Assembly: GCA_009839585.1 (NCBI GenBank) | Contig: VXPI01000325.1 | Coordinates: forward strand, 1 to 9,891 | Source: Gammaproteobacteria bacterium | GTDB taxonomy: Bacteria; Pseudomonadota; Gammaproteobacteria; Arenicellales; Poriferihabitantaceae | DNA length: 9,891 nucleotides | Direction of reading: 5' to 3' | In this document: piece by piece, positions 1 to 6,766 of the stretch | How positions within the stretch are numbered: the stretch's first letter is position 1 | How the letters are laid out: each line of letters opens with the position of its first letter | Made by a program: the position numbers and the translations under genes | The notes under the pieces: model-generated | What the model was told of the DNA's origin: nothing | The model's input: only the letters and a program-made list of their open reading frames with translations | Databases searched by the model: none

Positions 1-143
1 GGATGAACATCCAGCGCCTTGACGGGTACTCCGCGCCATGCGTCAAGATCGGATTGGCGGATGCCTTTCCCCAGTGTGGCAAGGCATCCTGACAGAAGGA
101 TGGAAACGGCGAGGATCGCCGCGATACGAATACAGTTGTTCAT
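1..143 (-). CDS. Lipoprotein, N-terminal part (gene runs off the window)
   Basis: The first 47 codons of a minus-strand gene begin at ATG 143 and continue past base 1 with no stop. The protein starts MNNCIRIAAILAVSILLSGC: a short positive N-region, a hydrophobic stretch and a lipobox L-S-G-C with Cys20. It should therefore be a lipid-anchored envelope protein cut by signal peptidase II. After the Cys it reads LATLGKGIRQSDLDAWRGVP. The ATG is preceded by GGAG with an 8-base gap, a good ribosome binding site that fixes the start. I recall similar short lipoproteins with a DLDAW-x-G-x-PV segment in proteobacteria, but no function follows from that. It lies about 240 bases beyond the terminator block, so it is probably not part of the peptide cluster. 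The lipoprotein call is sure; the specific role is unknown. Confidence 0.85.
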   Translation of the reverse strand, partial: MNNCIRIAAILAVSILLSGCLATLGKGIRQSDLDAWRGVPVKALDVH

Positions 144-169
144 GCGCTTTTCTCCATTTGGTGAATCGC

Positions 170-206
170 CGGCACGAATGGTGCCGGGCCATGCACCATC
201 GCATGG
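170..206. repeat. Two adjacent perfect short inverted repeats upstream of the lipoprotein gene
   Basis: CGGCAC (170-175) pairs with GTGCCG (181-186) across five bases. CCATGC (189-194) pairs with GCATGG (201-206) across six. Both lie 27 to 63 bases before the lipoprotein ATG, in its probable 5' untranslated or promoter region. They could be operators or mRNA hairpins. No T-run follows either, so they are not intrinsic terminators. Confidence 0.4.
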
Positions 207-383
207 AAAAGCGAGGTCCTGACTATTCACCCGAGGCTGTGTAGCTACTCCCAACTGTTATCGGATTGTTGTATTCGGCAGGTAACCCGACTGGGGCTCC
301 CACACGATGGTGCGACAAAAGACTATACAGGCTATTGGGGGGATGTTCAATCAGGCAAGATGCCTTACAATAGAACAAGTATG

Positions 384-411
384 AAAAAAGCCGTGGCGGT
401 CACCAAGGCTT
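384..411 (-). terminator. Rho-independent terminator, leftward (distal of two)
   Basis: Read on the minus strand, AAGCC (411-407) pairs with GGCTT (392-388), and TGG (405-403) continues the stem with CCA (396-394) after one mismatch. The loop is six bases. A run of six T follows (389-384). There is no T-run in the plus direction, so it acts on leftward transcripts: read-through from the peptide operon and anything started at the promoter at 480-453. Confidence 0.7.
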
Positions 412-414
412 CTG

Positions 415-471
415 AAAAAATCGGATACCGAATCTTTGTCCTCGGTTCGTCAATTATAACCGAGGTATCCG
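415..471 (-). terminator. Nested stem-loop with T-run, leftward (proximal of two)
   Basis: On the minus strand CGGATACC (471-464) can pair with GGTATCCG (429-422), eight perfect bases. Inside it the AACCGAGG/CCTCGGTT dyad (465-458 and 447-440) can pair over a ten-base loop. The two stems share bases 464-465, so they compete for GG or fold as six plus eight pairs. A run of six T (420-415) directly follows. A transcript arriving from the peptide operon would fold this before the T-run, as an intrinsic terminator does. The same bases carry a promoter, so an operator role is also possible. Confidence 0.5.
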
Positions 472-480
472 GCATGTCAA
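453..480 (-). promoter_or_regulatory. Consensus sigma70 promoter, leftward, with dyad around the -10
   Basis: On the minus strand TTGACA (480-475) and TATAAT (458-453) are both perfect hexamers, 16 bases apart. The start point would be near 446. An eight-base perfect inverted repeat, AACCGAGG/CCTCGGTT on the plus strand (458-465 and 440-447), has one arm in the spacer and the other around +1, so it brackets the -10 box as a repressor operator would. Two leftward T-run stem-loops follow within 65 bases. Transcripts should therefore be very short or be attenuated before the lipoprotein gene. Confidence 0.7.
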
Positions 481-481
481 A

Positions 482-1009
482 GTCTAGCCCTAATCCCCTA
501 ATCCAAAAATAGAAAACATGGGAATACGTTCAACGCCCTGCATGACGTGGTTTTCGAGAGTTCTGAAGTTTCACCCAGCGGGTGATTCCGGCTTCGGGGC
601 TGAAACTCACGGTGCACAAGACTTCGCACCTGACACGGACTGCTCTATTTATGGATTAGGGAATAGTGGCAAGTTGCTTTTTCAATCAGGAATCATCAGG
701 TTTGGGATGCATGCACTGCTTCCGTGCATTCTTTCGCTAGACCAGTTCTGTTCACGCCCGGAGCACCCTGGAAAATCATTTTCTGATTGACAGATGGGAA
801 AGTCCGCTCGCTGACATCGCAAAGATACATGTCCAGGGTTTACTCAATATTGTGACGATACCCAATAGGAAGCAAACAGCTTACGCAAGTCAAGGCAGTC
901 CATGCAAAGGCAGGGTATAAAACTTGCGGGACATGAGATTCACATGGGAACTACAGTGGGAAAGGATTGCCACTGATACCATGTCTTTGTTGGTGGCGGA
1001 ACAGAGGGT
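482..1009. other. Non-coding stretch downstream of the operon, with small repeats
   Basis: I find no convincing gene on either strand. Short ORFs here lack good ribosome binding sites and recognisable sequence. The stretch contains CCCTAATCC twice in tandem with one shared base (488-496 and 496-504) and its inverse GGATTAGGG at 653-661. A hairpin TCACCC-AGC-GGGTGA (571-585) and an alternative pairing AGTTTCA (567-573) with TGAAACT (601-607) overlap each other. I looked for a Gly-Gly leader peptide on the minus strand and saw none. No T-run terminator lies directly after the last operon gene. Confidence 0.5.
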
Positions 1010-2047
1010 CTAATTTGGGTCAATAAACCGTTGGCATTTCATTCCAACATAGGCTTTTGCTCGCAGGCGTTCACCATCCAGGACCAGCTTTACGTGATTG
1101 ATTCCCATGTATAGCCGGTAAGCTCCGGCCTTTCCATAAACATTCATGCTTTTCGGCCAAGACAAAAGGCCCTCGGATTTTTCACGCAGACAGAGGTTCA
1201 TGTCGACAAGGTGATCAATAAGTCTACACCAGTCGGTTCTTTTCGTTGTGAGCCAGGTTGAGAGCAGGTCATAGTCATTGATTGCGGGAGCAGTTGTCGG
1301 ATACATTTCAAAACCCAGCCTTGGCAATATACCGTGCTCATTGACATCACAAGCAATCATGAAGCGTTCTGACACTTGCCGCATTTCAGAGAGCATATGC
1401 ATGATTGTCGGAATTGACCCGGGCCATTCGAGGCGAGTGAGAAATTGTTCTAGTTGAGGCATGGCCAGTGCTGAAACAACTAATCTAACGGATCTAGGCA
1501 TGCGTTGGGGAGTCGCTGCAGCAAAAACAACCTTTGCAGTTGGAGGTAATGCTGCGAATATACGGGCCAAGGCGCGTTTCTCGTAGTTCCCGGTTTCCCC
1601 CAGAATACCCCCGAGAGTCTGCGAAAGCTGATTTAAATGCAGTGCTGTTTCATCAGTCATAGACGCGACCTCGTTGCGCAAATACACTGTTGGTAAAACC
1701 TGCTGTCCTTCGGGGACATCAATGATATCGTATGCCAGCATAATCCAGTCATCGGGTTTGGACCAATTGCCCAGATAAGTGGCAAGCCAGCCTTCAAAGG
1801 AATTGGTCGCAACATTGCTGTTGGATAGAAAGTGTCTTGCAACCGGCCCGGGCGTTACTGCGACAGAAAAGTCTGCCGCAGGTGCAGGGTCATCGAGTTT
1901 CAGTTCGAATCCGCACAGGTTGGCCGCTATGGATTCGGGCAAGTTCCCGACTCGCCCAAGAAGACGCTCCCAACCGTCTCCGGAGAGCAGGGACCTCGGT
2001 ATCCGCGGTTGCAATGCCCCCATCAGGTTGCGAAACTTCGTTATCAT
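1010..2047 (-). CDS. Uncharacterised protein, last gene of the RiPP operon
   Basis: About 345 residues. I chose the ATG at 2047 because GGAAAG lies seven bases before it; an in-frame TTG at 2062 would add five residues. I cannot assign a family. No signal peptide, membrane segment, Walker motif or SAM motif is visible, so it is probably a cytosolic enzyme or peptide-handling protein. Recognisable patches (ATG numbering) are GFELKLDDPAP near 46-56, SVRLVVSAL near 186-194, LEWPG near 206-210, IACDVNEHG near 232-239, RLGFEMYP near 243-250, and a C-terminal NHVKLVLDGERLRAKAYVG near 317-335. Several look like beta strands, and the WPG, GFE and KAY blocks have the feel of a conserved family. It follows the methyltransferase by 18 bases and closes the operon, so a role in precursor binding or core modification is inferred from position only. 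An ABBA-type prenyltransferase fold is one speculative option. Confidence 0.75.
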   Translation of the reverse strand: MITKFRNLMGALQPRIPRSLLSGDGWERLLGRVGNLPESIAANLCGFELKLDDPAPAADFSVAVTPGPVARHFLSNSNVATNSFEGWLATYLGNWSKPDDWIMLAYDIIDVPEGQQVLPTVYLRNEVASMTDETALHLNQLSQTLGGILGETGNYEKRALARIFAALPPTAKVVFAAATPQRMPRSVRLVVSALAMPQLEQFLTRLEWPGSIPTIMHMLSEMRQVSERFMIACDVNEHGILPRLGFEMYPTTAPAINDYDLLSTWLTTKRTDWCRLIDHLVDMNLCLREKSEGLLSWPKSMNVYGKAGAYRLYMGINHVKLVLDGERLRAKAYVGMKCQRFIDPN

Positions 2048-2065
2048 GCCTGATCTTTCCAAGGG

Positions 2066-2866
2066 CTAAACCAATGGACGCTTGGCGATAATCTCGCCCC
2101 ACACTACAGGCAAATTCGGAAATTTGCGAAAGCGAGGGAGACCGAATTCTACCTCGCGAGGCATAGTGACTACCAATGGTGAAATGTCCAACGCCCATAG
2201 GCTTGAATAACCGCAGGTCCTTAATGCCGATACCGCCTCGCTCATGGTCGGGGTCCTGTAGACGTTTATACGGCGATAGTCCTTTATATCTTTCGTTTCT
2301 AGACTGTTCAATTTACCTTCCCTGCAAAATATGTCCTTGATATATAGAGTTCCTCCTGGTCGCAGTACTCTGTATACTTCTGAAAAAAGCTGTTCCAGCT
2401 GGAGAGAATATCCTGCAGACTCAAAAAACAGAACACGATCAAACATGCAATCCTCAAAAGGCATCTCATGATAATCACCGACATGAACATGCACCTGATC
2501 ACTCACTGACGAGTTGTCGATCAGGCGTTTTGCGATCCTGGCCTGGTAGGGAGAGACCGTTATTCCGTGCATCTCAAGGCCGGGAATATGAGTGGCTGCA
2601 TACAAGCAGGGCCCGCAGACACCGCAACCTGCATCTAGCACAACTTCACCGCTTCGCAATCCGGCTCGACTGAAAAAAACACGGTTGCTGGATTCCAGAG
2701 AATAACCGTCAAAATCAGGTGTGCGATATACGCCGGCCTGGATTGTTGTTCCAAACTTGAGATAGTAATCGGTCAATGTCTCCCAATAGTCAACTACAGC
2801 ATCCTTCTGTCTTGACTCGGGTGCTTGATTTTCCGTTCTATGATCGTCCATGGTTAGCCAAGGCAT
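2066..2866 (-). CDS. Class I SAM-dependent methyltransferase
   Basis: 266 residues with a Rossmann-fold methyltransferase core. Motif I is VVLDAGCGVCGP at 76-87. The GITVSPYQ segment at 101-108 is the form seen in sterol, tocopherol and related methyltransferases. An acidic post-motif lies at GD 130-131, and EVYRVLRPGG at 163-172 is the usual strand-5 block. The N-terminal lead, DYWETLTDYYLKFG, also fits that group. It should transfer a methyl group from S-adenosylmethionine; the acceptor cannot be read from sequence. Its place between the oxygenase and the unknown protein suggests the RiPP core as substrate, either a side chain or a terminus. A second in-frame ATG at 2851 is also possible, and neither ATG has a clear ribosome binding site. 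With a 10-base gap from the oxygenase stop, coupled translation is likely. The fold is near certain; the target is inferred. Confidence 0.9.
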   Translation of the reverse strand: MPWLTMDDHRTENQAPESRQKDAVVDYWETLTDYYLKFGTTIQAGVYRTPDFDGYSLESSNRVFFSRAGLRSGEVVLDAGCGVCGPCLYAATHIPGLEMHGITVSPYQARIAKRLIDNSSVSDQVHVHVGDYHEMPFEDCMFDRVLFFESAGYSLQLEQLFSEVYRVLRPGGTLYIKDIFCREGKLNSLETKDIKDYRRINVYRTPTMSEAVSALRTCGYSSLWALDISPLVVTMPREVEFGLPRFRKFPNLPVVWGEIIAKRPLV

Positions 2867-2876
2867 GAATTTGACG

Positions 2877-3866
2877 TTATTGATATGCAGAAGAAGGTTC
2901 TATTTCCATAACCTTTTCTTTGCCAGATTCTTTTTCAAGAACATGCCAATCTTGCATCACCTCATGGCACCAGTCCGAGATGGATCCATCAAGACGAAAC
3001 TTGGGCACTTGATTTTTGAATTCCGACACTCTAGCATTTCGTTCTGACTCCTGTTCCGGGAAAATCGCCAGCACTCGAGCTTCTACCGACCGCCGCCGGC
3101 GGGGGGCAGCGCCCGGAGTTCCCGGATTTATGAAGGCTGTATGGAAACACGTGCGCAAAGCGGGGTTTTTTTCGCGGGTGTCATACTGTTTGAAAATCAG
3201 CACTTCATCAGGGTTCAAATCTGGAAAGTAATACCATTTCTGGGCTTCGTTGTGAATCAGTCGACAATCCACAAGGCGAGTGCGTGGATTGGTTCGCCGC
3301 CATGCATCCGCATATACGATATCCTTGGTGTCGACGGTTCGACGATCACATAGAGCCAGTGGTATGTCCTTGATCATCTGCTGTGGTTCTGTACCTCGCC
3401 AAACATTGAAAATGGCAAAATGGCGAGAGCCTTGTGTCTGTATCAGGTCTTCGATATAGGGGCATAGGTCGGCATGGACGGTACGCGCGTAGGATTCAGT
3501 GCCGGCGAATCCCGTGCGGAACTCGTGCTGCATGGTTAATGTCAGCAGGCACTGGGTCGTATCCCTGACCAGTTCTGCACAATGCTCGTAAAAACCTTGG
3601 GTCATGAGTTTCCTATCGCTGAAATCAATATGGACCGGTGAGTCAAGTATCTGAAATCCCTCCAGGCCGAGAGAGGCACTCGGTACTTTTGAGCGGGCAT
3701 CATGAATGCGAATCCCATGGCGAACACACATATCTTGCCGTTGGGTCATATCCGTATCTGCCAGGGGCGGCAGACGATATCCCCTGTATTTCGGGTTGGT
3801 GAAGACAGCATCTGCAATCACAAAGGGGAGGTCGGCAAGCAGAATGTCAAAGAGGCCAGTATTCAT
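2877..3866 (-). CDS. CmcJ/NvfI-type putative Fe(II)/2-oxoglutarate oxygenase
   Basis: 329 residues. Segments in the order typical of this family (cephamycin CmcJ, fungal NvfI and AsaB-like hydroxylase/desaturases) are clear: FNVWRGTEPQQ at 153-163, PLALCDRRTVD at 169-179, WYYFPDLNPDEVLIFKQYDT at 211-230, CFHTAFINPGTPG at 240-252 and RRSVEARVLAIFP at 258-270. H131-A-D133 fits the HxD metal motif, His242 the distal histidine, and Arg263 or a neighbour the 2-oxoglutarate contact. These residue roles are my assignment from family pattern. Such enzymes hydroxylate, desaturate or form peroxides on small molecules; here the likely substrate is the leader-bound peptide core. The ATG overlaps the ABC2 stop by four bases (ATGA), so translation is coupled. 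The basic stretch APRRRRS at 254-260 is somewhat richer in Arg than expected. The family call is good; the reaction is unknown. Confidence 0.85.
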   Translation of the reverse strand: MNTGLFDILLADLPFVIADAVFTNPKYRGYRLPPLADTDMTQRQDMCVRHGIRIHDARSKVPSASLGLEGFQILDSPVHIDFSDRKLMTQGFYEHCAELVRDTTQCLLTLTMQHEFRTGFAGTESYARTVHADLCPYIEDLIQTQGSRHFAIFNVWRGTEPQQMIKDIPLALCDRRTVDTKDIVYADAWRRTNPRTRLVDCRLIHNEAQKWYYFPDLNPDEVLIFKQYDTREKNPALRTCFHTAFINPGTPGAAPRRRRSVEARVLAIFPEQESERNARVSEFKNQVPKFRLDGSISDWCHEVMQDWHVLEKESGKEKVMEIEPSSAYQ

Positions 3867-6766
3867 GATTCAATTTGCCGCAGGGCCAGGTTCCGAAACG
3901 GCCCGTCCACTTCGAACAATTCATAAAAAGTTCCAGTCTGTACTACCTTGCCCTGATTGAGGACATAAATCCGGTTTGCCATACGGACCGTCGACAACCG
4001 ATGAGCAACGACAATACGGGTACAGACGGAATTCTCTATTCCCTGCATGGTCTGCGCCTGGGATTGATTATCTAGCCAGCTCGTTGGCTCGTCAAGAAAC
4101 ACGATGCGAGGGTTGCGTACCAGTGCGGCTGCTATCTTGATCCGCTGGATCTGTCCGCCGGAAAAAGTCGATAAATTTTCGCCTATAGTTGTATACATGC
4201 CCATCGGCATGGCTCGTATATCTTTATCTACGCCTGCCATGGCGGCAGCTCGCCAGGCGTCGTCCGTAGTTAGACCGTCATCGACTCCGATGATTGCTTC
4301 CAGGATATTTCCATGCTGGAGCAGGTCGTCCTGCATGACTACGCCAATCTGTGCACGGACGGTGCCAAGGTCGAGTTGGGCAAGATCTCGTTCACCATAA
4401 TAGACGGCACCCGATAATGGCCTTTCCAGTCCTAGTGCCAACCGGAGTATGGTGCTCTTGCCGGCACCCGATTCTCCCACGATGGCAACAAACTCGTTTG
4501 GCCTTGCATGAATAGTGACATTGTCTAACACTTTCTCTCCCAGTTCAGGATAGTTGAAACTCACCTGGTCGAGCAGGACTTCTCCTGACAGATGGCTCTG
4601 GGAACCACGCAAGGAATTGACCTCTGCAGGACTTGAGAGTATAGGTTCAACTTGTCTACATGCCGGAACGATAAAAGCAATTGCCCGTACTGAATTGCTC
4701 AGGGTCATCAATGACATGCTGAAAACCATGGCAGCAGTGTGTATGGCAATGAAGTCCGCAACCTCAAACCTGCCATCCTGCCAGAAGACTGCGGCGAACA
4801 AGATTGCGCTTGCAAGGGCCGGTGTTGCGGCACTGAAAGCAGAAACATGTGCGCTGAGAGCGGAAAGCTTGATCTCTGCCTGTTTCTGTTCCTTGTATTT
4901 CAAGGCCCAGGTGGCGAAGGCAGAGTCTTCTGCCCCTGTTATACGCAATTTCGAAATACCGCTTAGATACTGATGAAGAATGCCGGCAAGTTCTCGTGAG
5001 GTCTTCAGATATCGGTATTGAGGTTCGACATGGAGAATCCCGAACAAGACAGTAACGAAAATGGCAAGTACTCCGAAACAGGCTACGGCAATTCCCAATC
5101 CGAGATCATAAATAAACAGCAAACCCAAAGCAGGCAACAGAAACATGCACGATAATATGCCGTCTGCGGTGACTCCCGATACATGATCTCGTATATCCTG
5201 AAAGACCATTGAACAAGTCGCCAGCTCACCGGCACTATAGCGGCGAAAGAAGTCGGGTCGCAATCTTAACAGACGGTCCCAGACCAGGGCGGTAAGCCGG
5301 GCTGTCAGTCGTCCTTCCATTCGCATGAGGGCGGTGCCACGCAGCACGTAAAACAGAGCCGATAGAAAAGCGATTCCTGTCAGAAATGCGGATAACTGTA
5401 ACAGGCTGGTCGTGTTACCATCGGGAATAACCCTTCCAATCAGCCAGTTTACTGCGACGACTGGTGCCAGCGACAAGAAGCCAGTACCAAGGCCCATGAC
5501 CACCAGCAAGATGAAGTCGGTCAACATCTTGCATCTGGCGGTTCGAAACAAGCCACCCAGACCTGCTACGCCTTCTGCAGATAGCCGAGGATACAGGAGA
5601 CAGGCATCTTTCAGTTGCTGAGTGTGGCTGGCATTTGCCGGGACGGACTTGCCTGTCGTCGGATCCATGATCCTGTAATTTCCCCAGGGATTGGGCAAGA
5701 GCACCACAGGTTGGCTATCGGCTTTACTAAAGGCCAGCATGATTCCGCTATCACCAAGCCACCAGCGATCTTCCGTGACAAGTCGTATGCGTCGCATGCG
5801 CAAGCCAGAAGCCTTGCAGAAATCGCGTATGGTCGGCTCGTTATTGCCAGTATCTGGAATCTGGAATTCCAGACCTGTGTTTCTAGCAATAATTGCCAGT
5901 GCTTTTTCAAGCGGGGATTTTCCATCCCCATCCGCATGTTGGGGTTTACCCACCAGTGCTTGCAGACTTGTCCTGGCCTGCGTTTTTGCGCGGCGGCGTT
6001 GAAAGGCCTGCGCTACCTGCATATTCGCTTCGTCTGCCAATAGCAGACGTCGATTAAGCGACTCGGCGCTCAGAACCAAACGATGGAATTCCGGCAATGC
6101 CTGGTGAAGTAGCTTGACAATGCCCAAATCCTTTGTGGACAGGCATGAAAGCCCTTCCGTTGCGTGAATTCTGATCCATGAATCGACAGTAACCGGGATC
6201 ATGTCTCCCCTGGTTTCAGCAAGATCAAGAAATGTGGAGTCCAAATCATCCGAGATGATCCACCGTACTCCTGTAAGTGCCGATGCAATTCCGCTTTTCA
6301 GTTTGCAGCCAGAGGAAAGCCGGTACTCAACCTGTGGGTGAGCTTCCATTTCATGCGCGACTGAAGCAGCAAAATCTTCAATCCAGGAATCCGTTAGCGC
6401 TATCAGTTCATCCAGCAGTAATTCCGAGTGGCTAGATTGCCTAATCGCAGCAAGAAAACTGTCTCTGCGAAACAACCGTAATCGGGTTCCTTCCAGACCT
6501 TTGACAATCAATTTGGGTAAATGTTCATCCTGAGTGGTACCGAATGCCAGTTGACCCGGTCCGAGACGCATCACATGCCGTAAAGGTGAGGTAATTCTGC
6601 CGGCGTCAAACTCGGCAGCCAGCACATCAATCGTGCCACGCTCAACCATCCAAATGGCATCGGCATCGTTCAATTGAATGGGGCGGTTTGCGGTAGAGTC
6701 AATGGCTTTGCCATGTGCCGCAAAGAAAGATGCGAGAGCCTCTCCGTGCTTCAGTTCACTCGCCAT
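3863..6766 (-). CDS. NHLM-type ABC transporter permease/ATPase (ABC2, no peptidase)
   Basis: 967 residues, the size and layout of the second transporter of NHLM bacteriocin systems. Residues 30 to about 110 resemble the cyclic-nucleotide-binding-like N-terminal part of that family, with no C39 catalytic motifs. A long poorly conserved region follows, including a PVVLLPNPWGNYRIMDPTTG block at 353-372. Membrane segments run from about 413 to 700. The nucleotide-binding domain has Walker A GESGAGKST at 764-772, a Q-loop near Gln812, signature TFSGGQ at 867-872, Walker B IVFLDEP at 888-894 and the switch His at 922. The segment after Walker B is TSWLD where TSALD is usual. It starts inside the ABC1 gene (11-base overlap), which implies equal expression, and the two proteins probably form a heteromeric inner-membrane exporter. 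Confidence 0.93.
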   Translation of the reverse strand: MASELKHGEALASFFAAHGKAIDSTANRPIQLNDADAIWMVERGTIDVLAAEFDAGRITSPLRHVMRLGPGQLAFGTTQDEHLPKLIVKGLEGTRLRLFRRDSFLAAIRQSSHSELLLDELIALTDSWIEDFAASVAHEMEAHPQVEYRLSSGCKLKSGIASALTGVRWIISDDLDSTFLDLAETRGDMIPVTVDSWIRIHATEGLSCLSTKDLGIVKLLHQALPEFHRLVLSAESLNRRLLLADEANMQVAQAFQRRRAKTQARTSLQALVGKPQHADGDGKSPLEKALAIIARNTGLEFQIPDTGNNEPTIRDFCKASGLRMRRIRLVTEDRWWLGDSGIMLAFSKADSQPVVLLPNPWGNYRIMDPTTGKSVPANASHTQQLKDACLLYPRLSAEGVAGLGGLFRTARCKMLTDFILLVVMGLGTGFLSLAPVVAVNWLIGRVIPDGNTTSLLQLSAFLTGIAFLSALFYVLRGTALMRMEGRLTARLTALVWDRLLRLRPDFFRRYSAGELATCSMVFQDIRDHVSGVTADGILSCMFLLPALGLLFIYDLGLGIAVACFGVLAIFVTVLFGILHVEPQYRYLKTSRELAGILHQYLSGISKLRITGAEDSAFATWALKYKEQKQAEIKLSALSAHVSAFSAATPALASAILFAAVFWQDGRFEVADFIAIHTAAMVFSMSLMTLSNSVRAIAFIVPACRQVEPILSSPAEVNSLRGSQSHLSGEVLLDQVSFNYPELGEKVLDNVTIHARPNEFVAIVGESGAGKSTILRLALGLERPLSGAVYYGERDLAQLDLGTVRAQIGVVMQDDLLQHGNILEAIIGVDDGLTTDDAWRAAAMAGVDKDIRAMPMGMYTTIGENLSTFSGGQIQRIKIAAALVRNPRIVFLDEPTSWLDNQSQAQTMQGIENSVCTRIVVAHRLSTVRMANRIYVLNQGKVVQTGTFYELFEVDGPFRNLALRQIES

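Noticed and set aside
518..790. Plus-strand ORF of 90 codons downstream of the operon
   Set aside because: No recognisable motif or good ribosome binding site, and composition looks like random frame. It overlaps several inverted repeats.
696..830. Minus-strand ORF of 44 codons, considered as a second precursor
   Set aside because: No leader pattern (no VLPP, LS-x-x-L or Gly-Gly) and no usable ribosome binding site.
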